Positions 53,255 to 62,684 are shown, numbered from the stretch's first letter. The stretch: 64,000 nt of DNA from an uncultured Victivallis sp. (GCF_944391105.1 NZ_CALXSK010000001.1:62001-126000), one strand, 5' to 3'. Translations and numbers: made by a program. Notes: generated from the letters alone by a model not told the origin.

Positions 53255-55684
53255 TCACTGCCTGCGGACCGGGTGCGGATTTCCGGTCCACTCGTACCGT
53301 CCGAGCGCCGAAGAGAGCAGCGCGATGTTTTCGAGCCGGCCGCACGCCTGGCGCAGGATTCCGGTCAGCGCCAGGAAAACGATCCCGCTCTCCGCGTTGC
53401 ACGTCCCTTTGCGCAGGCTTTCCAGGTAAAGCTCCTCCATCCGGTCGATCCGCGAGCGGATCTCCGGCGCAAGTTCCCGAACCAGAGCGACGGACTCCGT
53501 CTGCCCGAATTCAAGGGAGTCGAACACATGATCGGCCATGCGTCCGACTTCGCGCAGGAGCTCCCGCAACTCCTTCTCGGTTTTTTTCGAAAGTTTTCCG
53601 CGCCGCTCGACGAAACGCGCCGACTCCCGGGCGAGCTGTCCGGCATAATCCGCGAGACACTCGGCGTCATTCACACAGCGGGTCAGCACAGGAATCGCCG
53701 CGGACTGTTCCGCGGTCAGCGGCCGCTGCGCCAGCTGAGTGAGATAGGAGGTGATCTCCTGCTGGATGCGTTCGATCCGGGCGGTGCGTTTGCGGAACTC
53801 CTCACGCTTCGAACCGTCGCTCCTGCCGTCGAGAACGTTTTCCGTGCATTTCCCGAGCAGATGCCAGGCGCCGCGCGTGAGCGTACGCAGACGGCCGACC
53901 GCCTGATGCAGCGCGATCGGCGGATTTTCGAGCAGATACGGATCAAGACTCGTATACTTGACCTTCTTGCGCACCGGAATCAGCCGTTCGCAGACCCGGG
54001 CCATCGGCATGACGAACGGCAGCAGCAGAATCGCGGTGAATACGTTGAACAGCGTATGCGCGTTCGCAATGTGTCGCGGAACATTTTGCGCCACCGCACC
54101 GAACGCATCCCCCGGCGTCACCGCGTCGACGATGTGGAAGAAGACCGGAATCCCGGAACTCCCCCACGGCACGTAGAAGAACACCAGCATGACCACCGTG
54201 CCGATCACGTTGAAGAGCGTGTGTGCCAGCGCCGCCTGCTTTGCGACCCGGTTGGCCGGAATCGCCGCGAGCTGCGCAGTGACGGTCGTCCCGATGTTCG
54301 CACCGAGCACGAGCGGCATCGCGGTGTAGAGATTGATGAGACCGCCCGCACCGAGCGCGATCACAATGCCGGTCGAAGCCGAGCTCGACTGGATGATCAT
54401 CGTCACCACCAGCCCGATCAGCAGTGCGCCCAGCACCGCTCCGAACGGCATCACGCCGTCGACCGGCGTGCAGTCGAAGCGGGCGAAGAGATCAGTCACG
54501 ATCCGGAAATCCGCAATCCGCGTCAACTCGTCGCTCATCATCACCATCCCCAGAAAGAGGAATCCGAAACCAAGCACGGTCTCCCCGATGCCGCGGCAGT
54601 TGCGATATGGAATGAAGAAGAGCAGCAGTCCCACGATGATCGCCGGGAGCGCCAATGCTGAAATGTCGAACGAAACGATCTGCGCGGTGATGGTCGTGCC
54701 GATATTCGTGCCGAAGATGATGCCGATCGACTGCGCGAGGTTCAGCAATCCCGCGTTGATGAAACCGATCACCATGACCGTCGTTGCGCTCGACGACTGA
54801 ATCACGGCGGTCACCCCGGCGCCCGCGAGCAGTCCGATGAAGCGATTGCGCGCAAAGAGCTGAATGATGGTTTTCATCTTCTCCCCGGCGGTCTTCTGAA
54901 GTCCGTCGCTCATCAAATGCATGCCGAAGACAAAGATCGCAAGTCCCGCGAACGCTCCGATGAGCAGACTCCACAAATTCAGCCCCATGACTTCGACGGT
55001 CACGCCGCGGGTCAGGAGTCCCCCGTCCTGCCCGGCCGGCTTGATCTCAATACCGTAAACCCCGGTTGCCTCCCCGAGCGTGACGCGCGTGGCGGCCACC
55101 CCGTCACGGTCGGTCAGCACTTTCGAGTGCGAGAACTGCAGACTTCCCCCCTCCGGAGCCCGCACCGGCTCGAAGTAGACCTCGCGCCCGGCGACCGGCG
55201 CACCGCCGGAGTCGACCAGCCGGACCGCGACCGGATCCGCGAGGCGGCCCCCCGCCGCCCCCTCCCGACGCCCGGCGAGAAGTTCAATCCCGGTCACGAA
55301 GCGGCAGACCAGACTCCTGCGTTCCGCTCCCTCCGGCGTGATCCGCAGATAGTTGTCCCCGAGTTTCCGCCCGGCCGTGACCGGAATCCGCACCACGCCC
55401 CCCGCGTCGGAACGCAGTACCCGTTCCGGCGTCGTGAGCTCGGAGCCCGGTTCCGCTTCGACCGTGACGGCACAATCCGCCACCGGATCGCCGCCGGAAT
55501 CGGTCAGTTCAAGCACGAGCTCCACCGGGAACGGTTTCCCGGGAAGCGCGGACTGCCCGGCTCCGCGCAGGATTCGAACCGAATCAACTTTCCCCTCCCC
55601 CTGCGGCGAACACCCCGCGAGCAGTGCGGCGAACAGGCTGACCAGAGCGAACCGTACCAGCCGGCTTTTGCGTTTCCACCTCAT
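53255..55684 (-). CDS. Na/phosphate cotransporter with lipobox and two Ig-like domains
   Basis: Inner-membrane protein of 809 residues. Residues 1-24 look like a lipoprotein signal (FAALLAGCSPQ), followed by two beta-sandwich (invasin/BIG_1-like) domains to about residue 235 (ELTDSGGDPVADCAVTVEA…; RLVDSGGAPVAGREVYFEP). Then comes the NptA/Na-Pi cotransporter core with its twin QSSSAT/QSSSAS motifs (VIQSSSATT and IIQSSSAST), and a C-terminal PhoU-like helical domain (about 590-809). Start at ATG 55684, which overlaps the secDF stop (ATGA). Ordinary NptA homologues lack the Ig-like front. Confidence 0.87.
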   Translation of the reverse strand: MRWKRKSRLVRFALVSLFAALLAGCSPQGEGKVDSVRILRGAGQSALPGKPFPVELVLELTDSGGDPVADCAVTVEAEPGSELTTPERVLRSDAGGVVRIPVTAGRKLGDNYLRITPEGAERRSLVCRFVTGIELLAGRREGAAGGRLADPVAVRLVDSGGAPVAGREVYFEPVRAPEGGSLQFSHSKVLTDRDGVAATRVTLGEATGVYGIEIKPAGQDGGLLTRGVTVEVMGLNLWSLLIGAFAGLAIFVFGMHLMSDGLQKTAGEKMKTIIQLFARNRFIGLLAGAGVTAVIQSSSATTVMVIGFINAGLLNLAQSIGIIFGTNIGTTITAQIVSFDISALALPAIIVGLLLFFIPYRNCRGIGETVLGFGFLFLGMVMMSDELTRIADFRIVTDLFARFDCTPVDGVMPFGAVLGALLIGLVVTMIIQSSSASTGIVIALGAGGLINLYTAMPLVLGANIGTTVTAQLAAIPANRVAKQAALAHTLFNVIGTVVMLVFFYVPWGSSGIPVFFHIVDAVTPGDAFGAVAQNVPRHIANAHTLFNVFTAILLLPFVMPMARVCERLIPVRKKVKYTSLDPYLLENPPIALHQAVGRLRTLTRGAWHLLGKCTENVLDGRSDGSKREEFRKRTARIERIQQEITSYLTQLAQRPLTAEQSAAIPVLTRCVNDAECLADYAGQLARESARFVERRGKLSKKTEKELRELLREVGRMADHVFDSLEFGQTESVALVRELAPEIRSRIDRMEELYLESLRKGTCNAESGIVFLALTGILRQACGRLENIALLSSALGRYEWTGNPHPVRRQ

Positions 55685-58218
55685 ACCCTGCCCGCTCCGA
55701 TTTTGCGATGCCACATCGCCGCCAGCGGAGTCGCGATGAAGATCGACGAGTAGGTTCCGATCACGATCCCGAGCATCATGACCAGCACGAAATCGTTGAT
55801 GACGATTCCGCCGAAGCAGAACATCACCGCGACCACGAGGAAGGTGGTCACGCTCGTGAGCAGTGTGCGGCTCAGCGTCCGGTTGATCGAGATGTTGATG
55901 ATCTCCCGGAACGGTTTCTCCGGCATCAGACGCGCATCCTCACGAATACGATCGAAAATAATGATCGTGTCGTTGATTGAATATCCGATGATCGTCAGCA
56001 CCGCCGCGATCACCGGAAGCGAAAGTTCGCGCCCCAGAAGGACGAAAAGTCCGAGCGAAATAATCACGTCATGCACGAGCGCAAGAATTCCCGCCGCCGC
56101 GAACGAGAGCTCGAAACGGATCGAAATATAGATGCTCATCCCGAGCAGCGCCACCAGAATCGCGATGATCGACGCCCGGCCGGTCTCCGCCCCGACCAGT
56201 CCGCCCACGGTCGTCTCCTGCCCGTCCGACGCCTTCAACTGCGGAAACGTCTCGTTGAGGAGCGAAACGACCCGGCTGCTCAGAGAAAGCGAAGCCTCTC
56301 CGTCCGCATGGCTGCGGTCGCGGATCAGGATCTCAAGTTTGCGGTTGTCGTGCGCGGCGGGATTCGATTTGTAGTTGATCCGCACGTTCGGGTCGATTGC
56401 ACCGAGAAGTTTTTCGAGTTCCGCGACCGGAACCGGCTCCTCATAGGAGCAGCTGATCCGGGTTCCTCCCGTGAAATCAACGCCGAGCATTCTCTCCCCG
56501 CGGAACTCGAAGAGCAGCAGACTCCCGAGAATCAGCAGCCCTGAAACGAGAAACGCGATCTTCCGTTTCCCGAGAAAATCGAACGTCGGATTCGAAAAAA
56601 CCCGGCACATCTTCAGCGTCTTCCAGTTGCGGAACCGGAGCGCGTAGTCGAAGATCAGCCGCGTCAGGCAGAGCGCCGTGAACATGCTCGAAAGAATACC
56701 GATCGACAGACTCACCGCAAACCCCTTCACCGGCCCGCTCCCGAGATACATCAGAATCAGCGCGCAGATCAGCGTCGTGATGTTCCCGTCGAACACCGCC
56801 GAAAACGCCTTGTCGTAACCGAGCTCAATCGCATTTGCAAGACTCTTCCCGGCGGACAGCTCCTCGCGGATCCGCTCGAACACCAGCACGTTCGCATCGA
56901 CCGCCATGCCGAGCGTCAGGATCACGCCCGCGATGCCGGGCATGGTCAATGTCGCGCCGAACGCCGCCATCGCACCAAGAATCAGCACCACATTCGCCGC
57001 GAGTGCGATGCACGCGATCACCCCGGCCCGGAAGTAGTAGACACACATGAAGATCGTCAACAACGCCGCCGCGAGCAGTCCGGCGTAGACGCCGTTCCGC
57101 ACATTGTCCGCGCCCATCGACGGCGCGGTGTCGTAGACGGCCGTCACGTTGATCCGGAACGGGAAGCTCCCGGCGCTCAGTGCGTCGGCGATCTGCTGTG
57201 CCTCCTCGTTCGAGAACGAGCCGGAAATCTCGGCGCTGCCTCCGGTGATGACCGACTGGATCACCGGCGCGCAGTAGAGCTCGCCGTCGAGCACGATCGC
57301 GAGCTGGCGGTGCAGATTCTCCGCAGTGACCCGGGCGAATTCCGCCGCCCCCTGCGGATTGAATTCCAGCGCGATTTTGAGCTGGCCGAACTGGTCGCGC
57401 ACGACCATCGCCTTCGAAACCGACTGTCCGGTCATCTCCGGGCGGCGTGCCACGAGGTAGCGCATGCCGTCGCGCCCGTTCTCCTCAAGCACCTCGTATC
57501 CGGGCGGCGCGAGGAACGTGGCCGGATCATAGTTTGCGAGCAGACGCGCGCTGTCGGGATGCACAAGGCGGAAATTCAGCTTGCAGCTCATCCGGATGAG
57601 CGAAAGAAGTTGATCCTTCTCATCCTTCGATGTGATCGGCGCCTTCAGCGAGACCGAACGCGAACCGAACGGCATGATCTCCGATTCGAAGATATTCTGG
57701 GATTCGAGCCGCCGCCGCAGAGTGTCGATCGCCTGGTCGCGATAACGGCTGAATTCGGATTCGAATTTCCGCTCCAGTTCCGCGACGCCTTCTTTTCCGG
57801 CGTCGCCCGCGGATTTTGCGAGCAGCTCACGGTCGGGAACGAGTTCCAGAATGAACTCCACTCCGCCGTTCAGGTCGAGCCCGAGCCGGATCGACCCGGA
57901 GGCTTCGCGGCGGACCAGCGCAATCACGTCCGCATTCCCGGCGAGTTTCCCGTCCGGCGGAACCAGCGACACGAGGTCGATCTTCTTCGCCTCGGCCGCC
58001 TCGAGCAGTGCCGTGGACGGATTCAGCCCCGGCTGCGACGCCTGAAGCGCCTTTGCGTCGACAATCAGCGCGGCAGCGACGGGATCGTCCGGTTCGCGAA
58101 GCGTGTTGCGGAACGTCTCATAGAAATCCCGCGGCGTAAGCGGGTGGATGGAAAACGCGAACACCGCGATCACCGCGGCGATGACAAAGGTGCGCAGCTT
58201 GAGAAATTTTCCGCCCAT
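55681..58218 (-). CDS. secDF: SecDF fusion protein
   Basis: Protein of 845 residues joining SecD and SecF, the proton-motive-force-driven accessory of Sec protein export. The SecD half has LRLGLDLNGGVEF-like IRLGLDLNGGVEFILEL, the P1 domain and six helices (ITLGMAVDANVLVFERIREEL). The SecF half starts at about residue 555 (MLGVDFTGGTRI) and has TIIGYSINDTIIIFDRIRE. The separate SecD and SecF open reading frames of E. coli are fused here, as in many bacteria. RBS GGGAGG. It is followed by the Na/Pi cotransporter gene. Confidence 0.95.
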   Translation of the reverse strand: MGGKFLKLRTFVIAAVIAVFAFSIHPLTPRDFYETFRNTLREPDDPVAAALIVDAKALQASQPGLNPSTALLEAAEAKKIDLVSLVPPDGKLAGNADVIALVRREASGSIRLGLDLNGGVEFILELVPDRELLAKSAGDAGKEGVAELERKFESEFSRYRDQAIDTLRRRLESQNIFESEIMPFGSRSVSLKAPITSKDEKDQLLSLIRMSCKLNFRLVHPDSARLLANYDPATFLAPPGYEVLEENGRDGMRYLVARRPEMTGQSVSKAMVVRDQFGQLKIALEFNPQGAAEFARVTAENLHRQLAIVLDGELYCAPVIQSVITGGSAEISGSFSNEEAQQIADALSAGSFPFRINVTAVYDTAPSMGADNVRNGVYAGLLAAALLTIFMCVYYFRAGVIACIALAANVVLILGAMAAFGATLTMPGIAGVILTLGMAVDANVLVFERIREELSAGKSLANAIELGYDKAFSAVFDGNITTLICALILMYLGSGPVKGFAVSLSIGILSSMFTALCLTRLIFDYALRFRNWKTLKMCRVFSNPTFDFLGKRKIAFLVSGLLILGSLLLFEFRGERMLGVDFTGGTRISCSYEEPVPVAELEKLLGAIDPNVRINYKSNPAAHDNRKLEILIRDRSHADGEASLSLSSRVVSLLNETFPQLKASDGQETTVGGLVGAETGRASIIAILVALLGMSIYISIRFELSFAAAGILALVHDVIISLGLFVLLGRELSLPVIAAVLTIIGYSINDTIIIFDRIREDARLMPEKPFREIINISINRTLSRTLLTSVTTFLVVAVMFCFGGIVINDFVLVMMLGIVIGTYSSIFIATPLAAMWHRKIGAGRV

Positions 58219-58388
58219 GCGTCAAATCCTCCCGCCATTCACCGCCGGGACCTCCGGCTGCGACTTCAAAACGGCCTCCTTCATGCGGGACGCCGCAAAA
58301 ACCAATCGAGTTCGTCTCATACTCTCTCTTTCTCTGAATGAATACCGGTAAAAAAAACGGAACTCATCGGAAGAGCAGACCGGACTCT

Positions 58389-58408
58389 GGGCGCGATCTC
58401 ACGCGCCC
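58389..58408. terminator. Short GC hairpin downstream of the 138-aa gene
   Basis: GGGCGCG-ATCTCA-CGCGCCC between the small secreted protein gene and secDF. There is no U-tract, so it is only a possible terminator. Confidence 0.3.
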
Positions 58409-58442
58409 GCCGGAAGCGGGAAATGAAACAGTGCCGGTACGC

Positions 58443-58859
58443 TCAGCCGATGCGCACGGCACAAGGCCCGGCCCGGACTTCGAGCGTCGAAGCGAGCCAG
58501 AAGAGTATTTGAGGAGGAAAATCCGGAACCGGGACGACGCCCCGCACTTCCGGCACGGAACAGACGGAAAAGTTCACCGCCTCGCAGGCGGAGGCAGGAA
58601 ATCTCGGCGGAATCGGGCGGACCGTCCCGCCGGAACGCGCGACCCGCGCCCCCCGCAGCCAGTTCCCGGGCAGCAGCGCCTCGTCCGGAGAAACCGGAAC
58701 CGGGCTCTGGAAAAAGCCCGCGTCAACCGTTTCCCCGGAGCACTCCGCCGGAACCGGCGTGGAAACCGGAATCCCCCTTTTCCCGGCATCATGGCAGATG
58801 CCCGCGACCCCGATCAGGGCCGAAAAAAGAGTCAAAATAAGGAGGATCTGTTTTTTCAT
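58443..58859 (-). CDS. Small secreted protein, 138 aa
   Basis: Unrecognised protein of 138 residues with signal peptide MKKQILLILTLFSALIGVAG, cleaved near GIC. The mature part is rich in Pro, Val and Arg with four Cys and no known family. A good promoter lies 35 bp upstream, which supports the minus-strand reading over the overlapping plus-strand frame. It lies upstream of secDF in the same direction. Function unknown. Confidence 0.55.
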   Translation of the reverse strand: MKKQILLILTLFSALIGVAGICHDAGKRGIPVSTPVPAECSGETVDAGFFQSPVPVSPDEALLPGNWLRGARVARSGGTVRPIPPRFPASACEAVNFSVCSVPEVRGVVPVPDFPPQILFWLASTLEVRAGPCAVRIG

Positions 58860-58893
58860 CAATGAACCGCCGCTTTGGGTTTGCCTTTTATTT

Positions 58894-58922
58894 AACATAG
58901 CAGACCCGGCCGTTTTTTTCAA
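58894..58922 (-). promoter_or_regulatory. Promoter of the small secreted protein gene
   Basis: Minus strand: TTGAAA (58922-58917), 17-bp spacer, TATGTT (58899-58894). Confidence 0.5.
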
Positions 58923-58960
58923 TCCGGAAAACTTTTTTTGCGGTGATCCGTTGTGAAAAA

Positions 58961-59872
58961 TCACTTGACAAAGTGTTTTGCGTAACGCTCCGGAATCTCC
59001 CGCATGTCGAGGAGGATCAGGAAGTCGATCGTCCCGAACTCCCGGTCGTAAGCGGGCGGACCGCACACTTTTGCCCCGAGCTTGATGTATCCCTTGAAGA
59101 GCGGCGGCAGCGTCCGGATCATGCCGGAGCCGCGCTCCTCGAGACAGCGGTCCACCTCCGACGGATCGACCGGATCGAGTTCGAACCCGGGGCGCGGCGT
59201 CGCGGAGAGCCGGTCACTGACCATATTGTTGCGCCGGAAATATTCGTAGAGCGCCAGCGCGGCGGCGGGGTCGCTCTCCTCGAGGCTCGCGCAGCCGAAG
59301 AGGTAGTCGAACGCCGTCTGCGGATGCGGACGACAGCGGCGGGCGTAGCTCACGATCAGCGACTTCGACGGTTTCGGGCGGCAGCGCAGCGCGGCAAGCC
59401 CGCCCCAGAGCATCCCGACCACGGCGCCGCTGCGGAACTCCGGCGCCACACAGGAACGGCCCACTTCGCACATCCGCCGCCGCAGTGGAGCAAGTCCCGA
59501 AATTGCGAACTCCTCCTCGGAATAGAAATTCCCGGCCGCGGCCGCCCCCTCTCCCGAAAGGATGCGATAGGTTCCGACCACGTCACCGCCCGCCTTCTCC
59601 TGGACGAGCAGATGGCGGCAGTAGCGGTCGAACCGGTCACGGTCGATGCCGCCGGAACAGGTCGTCAGCCGTCCCTGCTCCTCCTTGAAGACACGGTAGC
59701 GCAGCCGCTGCGCCGCGGCGACCTCGGAGGGGGTCTCCGCAAGTTTCAACCGGAAGTGCTCCTGTTCGACCAGAACCGGCGACTCCCGCCGAACCGGGAG
59801 ATGGTGCAGCCAGTGGTCGATATTTCCCCGGACTTTATCCGAACACAGCGTCTGTACGATCAATGTCATCAT
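58961..59872 (-). CDS. GNAT-family N-acyltransferase (OlsB-like)
   Basis: Protein of 303 residues resembling L-ornithine N-alpha-acyltransferase and related acyl-ACP acyltransferases of ornithine lipid synthesis. EAAAAQRLRYRVF-like LAETPSEVAAAQRLRYRVFKEEQG near residue 50, DRYCRHLLVQEKAGGDVVGTYRIL and MCEVGRSCVAPEFRSGAVVGMLWGGL show the GNAT core. The C-terminal part (PPLFKGYIKLGAKVCGPPAYDREFGTIDFLILLDM) is typical of OlsB. No OlsA is adjacent. Start ATG 59872 after AAAGGAG. Confidence 0.8.
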   Translation of the reverse strand: MMTLIVQTLCSDKVRGNIDHWLHHLPVRRESPVLVEQEHFRLKLAETPSEVAAAQRLRYRVFKEEQGRLTTCSGGIDRDRFDRYCRHLLVQEKAGGDVVGTYRILSGEGAAAAGNFYSEEEFAISGLAPLRRRMCEVGRSCVAPEFRSGAVVGMLWGGLAALRCRPKPSKSLIVSYARRCRPHPQTAFDYLFGCASLEESDPAAALALYEYFRRNNMVSDRLSATPRPGFELDPVDPSEVDRCLEERGSGMIRTLPPLFKGYIKLGAKVCGPPAYDREFGTIDFLILLDMREIPERYAKHFVK

Positions 59873-60375
59873 AATAGCTCCTTTCTCTTTGGAGATGTGT
59901 CTCTGTCATTTTTTAAGCAAACGGCGTGCCAGAATCGTTTTCCCGCTCAAAAAAGAGTATATTCCACCCTGGAATCGAAAAAATGTGTACATAAAAACAA
60001 CTATCGATATACATATTATGCACACATAGTTCGGATTGCGAATACGTTTCCGGCTTTCTTCGGATAAAATATCACAACGCGACGGAAACGAAAGGGAGAA
60101 GCAGTTAGAACTCGGTCAGGAGTCGGTGAGCAAACGGTAATCACCTGGAGGACTCGTGTACCGTCGAGTTCCGCATCGTACCATGGAAACCTGCCTGAGC
60201 CCGACACTGGACGAAGCCGATTTCAGAGGACTTGCAATCCATAAGCAATGGTATATAGTAACTCCAAGGCCTTTACACCGATCTTTCAGCGAAAAGTTGT
60301 CCCATTGAGGGGTGAGAGACGCAGACCGCCGGAGGATGCCGTAACTTCTACAGATAAAATGAGGATATAAAAAAC
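59873..60375. other. Anomalous intergenic segment in low-GC island
   Basis: About 500 bp between the acyltransferase and the unknown protein. Bases 59900-60060 are AT-rich. Bases 60060-60350 have mixed composition and conceptual frames on both strands broken by stops, with no start or RBS. It could be a decayed mobile or coding element. I recognise no RNA gene or transposase in it. Confidence 0.35.
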
Positions 60376-61437
60376 ATGCGCAGACTGTTATCAACTGCTG
60401 CATTCCTATACTTTTCGATTGCCGTTTGCACCGAAATCAGTGGAGATGGTAAATTCAGAAAAGACAATATAACTGATGCCATTGCTGCTGTAGCCGAAAT
60501 GCGTTCAAATGAAAAACTTAATCCAACAGAACGCGTAAAGATAAGAGAAAAATCAATCACGATCATAAAGTATGAGTTGTCAATATTATTTTCACAGATA
60601 AAATCACCTTCTGATGTTAAACTGCTGAATGATGTCGTAACGGATAATGAACTTTTCCTCTTCTGTATTGATTTCATCATAGCGGAACAAAACAAACTTG
60701 ATGACGATGTCGCCAGTGAGACGATAGATTATGTTATCAAAAATGCCCATAATGATTCAGCGGTTAAATATGTAAATCACATGCTTTTGTCAGATTGTCC
60801 TCTAAGCAGATATACAGAAAACACCCAGGATTTTATTGTTGACAACCTGAAACTGAACAAGATCAAATTCTATGGATATTGGATCCTGTCCGATGCAAAC
60901 AAGGGGAAATTATACCATTTTTATCAATCGCAAAGCCGGAAATTACTGCAGGGTCGTCGTCATAAACAATCTCATGCAGTTCCATTATTTTCAACAATTC
61001 TGCTGGCCTCTGATGGAGATAAAACTGCTGTTGAACGATTGTCTGAACTGATAGACCATATTGACACAAGCAACAACTTTGATTTATTTTATGTCATCAT
61101 AGGGGCAGCAATAACAAAACAGCCATCATTGATGGAGAAGTTAACTATACTTTTGAAAGAAGATAAAAGAGAGAGATTTTTCGGCCATGATTCAATGCCT
61201 GAAAAAATAACTCTCAGGAACGAAGCAGCAGCCTCATTTTCTCTTCTTGATGATAAATTTCCAGCAACCTCGTTTTGGGATGATTCATCGATGGAACACA
61301 TGGATCAATGTGTTTTATGGCTAAAAGAAAATAAATTAAATCTTGATATTGATACGAACACCTTGATCAAGAAAATTCAAAACACCAGGTTGGTCGATCT
61401 TGAAAAATCATTTAATAAATTCAATATCAATAAATAA
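60376..61437 (+). CDS. Low-GC secreted protein of unknown function
   Basis: Protein of 353 residues with a signal-like N-terminus (RRLLSTAAFLYFSIAVCT). The rest is mostly alpha-helical with regular Leu/Ile spacing (YELSILFSQIKS…; VASETIDYVIKNAHNDSAVKYVN), suggesting helical repeats. Base composition is far more AT-rich and codon use differs from its neighbours, pointing to horizontal gain. GAGGAT lies eight bases before the ATG. No family recognised. Confidence 0.7.
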   Translation: MRRLLSTAAFLYFSIAVCTEISGDGKFRKDNITDAIAAVAEMRSNEKLNPTERVKIREKSITIIKYELSILFSQIKSPSDVKLLNDVVTDNELFLFCIDFIIAEQNKLDDDVASETIDYVIKNAHNDSAVKYVNHMLLSDCPLSRYTENTQDFIVDNLKLNKIKFYGYWILSDANKGKLYHFYQSQSRKLLQGRRHKQSHAVPLFSTILLASDGDKTAVERLSELIDHIDTSNNFDLFYVIIGAAITKQPSLMEKLTILLKEDKRERFFGHDSMPEKITLRNEAAASFSLLDDKFPATSFWDDSSMEHMDQCVLWLKENKLNLDIDTNTLIKKIQNTRLVDLEKSFNKFNINK

Positions 61438-61438
61438 C

Positions 61439-61553
61439 CATGATTTTTTCATAATCGACTGCAATACTGCCGGCAGAGTCATTCAAGATGACATCTTCAG
61501 CAAAGTAAAACCATTTCTTACCGACTATTGGCCTCTGGAAACTGAGGAGTGAT
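61439..61553 (+). pseudogene. Short C-terminal coding remnant
   Basis: Frame from 61439 reads HDFFIIDCNTAGRVIQDD… ending LETEE and a TGA. No start codon or RBS fits, and it is in another frame than the 353-aa gene. Probably a leftover of a transferred gene; weak call. Confidence 0.3.
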
Positions 61554-61592
61554 AAAAAAAGCGGCGTACCCCGGATTGCAGGGAAACGCCGC
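61554..61592 (-). terminator. Terminator of the diaminopimelate dehydrogenase gene
   Basis: Minus strand: GCGGCGT (61592-61586) with ACGCCGC (61567-61561), then seven T. Confidence 0.75.
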
Positions 61593-61611
61593 CGTGCGGA
61601 AAAATCAGGAA

Positions 61612-62610
61612 TTACATCCAGTGTTTCAGCAGCTCCTCGCGCGAAAGCGTCGTGAAGTAGGCCGCCGGAATGTCGAGAATCGTGAACGCGCCGGAACGCT
61701 TCTCCTTCGCAAGCCGCGCCGCCGCACGCGCATGAGCGACGAGCACGTTCGCCGTCGCCTCCGGGTTGCTCCCCCAGATGCAGCGGTATTCGACACGCGC
61801 GACGTTGCCGTTTCCGGTTTCGCCGACCGCGATCGCAAGCCCGTCGTGCGGGAAGCCCTTGTACTTCTCGTCAAGCTCCTGCTGGCTCACGAAGTTCACC
61901 GTGGTCTTGTACGGAGCAAAGTAACCGGGCATCTCGAGAATCGCCTTTGTGACGGCCTCCTTGTCCGCGCCCTCCTCCAGCACGACGAAGCACTCGCGCG
62001 TGTGCATGTCGCCCGGCTCGAAGGCCGGATTCTCACCGCGCCGGACGCGCTCGATCGCCTCGGGAATCGCATGCGTGAACTGACGCGCGTCCTTCACACC
62101 CGGAATCGTCCGCAGCGCGTCGGAGTGGCCCATGCTGAGTCCCCCCTTTTCGCCGAGTCCGTAAAATCCGTAGGCGCGCGCGCCGGGCACGAACGCCCCG
62201 CCGAGCACGCGTTCAAGCGAAAAGATGCCCGGATCCCAGCCGGTCGAAATGACCGAAACATGGCCCGCCGCTTTCGCCGCCGCGTCGACCGAGGCGAAAT
62301 ACTCCGGAATCCGGCTGTGGTTGTCGAAGCTGTCGACCGTGTTCACATACTTCGCGAACTCCGGTCCCTGCACCGGCAGATCGTTCTTCGAGCCGCCGCA
62401 GAGAATCGCCACGTCGGGGCGGAACGCCTTCTGCCACCCTTCCACATCCGTGATCGCCATGACCGGGACGTCCGGCAGCTCCTTTTTCACGCGCTCCGGC
62501 GAGCGGCTGACGACGCCGACGAGCTCCATATCGGGATTGCGGCCGAGCGCGAGCTTCACGCCGCGGCCGACGTTGCCGTATCCGACAATCATCACACGAA
62601 TCTTTTCCAT
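61612..62610 (-). CDS. ddh: meso-Diaminopimelate D-dehydrogenase
   Basis: NADPH-dependent enzyme of 332 residues that forms meso-diaminopimelate directly from tetrahydrodipicolinate and ammonia, a one-step bypass of the lysine pathway. The Rossmann motif VMIVGYGNVGRGVKLAL is at residues 6-22; ILCGGSKNDLP, NTVDSFDNHSRIP, STGWDPGIFSLERVL and YGLGEKGGLSMGHSDALR are family-specific substrate segments. Start at ATG 62610 after AGGAGG. A good promoter precedes it. It is monocistronic. Confidence 0.93.
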   Translation of the reverse strand: MEKIRVMIVGYGNVGRGVKLALGRNPDMELVGVVSRSPERVKKELPDVPVMAITDVEGWQKAFRPDVAILCGGSKNDLPVQGPEFAKYVNTVDSFDNHSRIPEYFASVDAAAKAAGHVSVISTGWDPGIFSLERVLGGAFVPGARAYGFYGLGEKGGLSMGHSDALRTIPGVKDARQFTHAIPEAIERVRRGENPAFEPGDMHTRECFVVLEEGADKEAVTKAILEMPGYFAPYKTTVNFVSQQELDEKYKGFPHDGLAIAVGETGNGNVARVEYRCIWGSNPEATANVLVAHARAAARLAKEKRSGAFTILDIPAAYFTTLSREELLKHWM

Positions 62611-62655
62611 AAAATCCAATCCTCCTGAAATTCGGTTCCGGTGAAAAATCCTTTT

Positions 62656-62684
62656 ACAATACTCCGGCAACCTTTTTTTTTCAA
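62656..62684 (-). promoter_or_regulatory. Promoter of ddh
   Basis: Minus strand: TTGAAA (62684-62679), 17-bp spacer, TATTGT (62661-62656). Confidence 0.5.

Noticed and set aside
53090-54661. 523-codon plus-strand frame over the ThuA start and Na/Pi gene
   Set aside because: It crosses the promoter region and the Na/Pi gene coding in the other strand; the product is Arg/His-rich and unconvincing.
58338-58865. 175-codon plus-strand frame opposite the small secreted protein
   Set aside because: The minus strand has a signal peptide and a good promoter; the plus frame has neither and is Arg/Pro-rich.
60060-60360. Group II intron or other structured RNA
   Set aside because: The G/C-rich segment suggested an intron-like RNA, but I could not find a domain V hairpin, intron boundaries or an intron-encoded protein nearby. 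Kept only as an unexplained segment.
60116-60403. 95-codon minus-strand frame in the low-GC island
   Set aside because: It overlaps the start of the 353-aa gene, has no RBS and its residue pattern is not protein-like.
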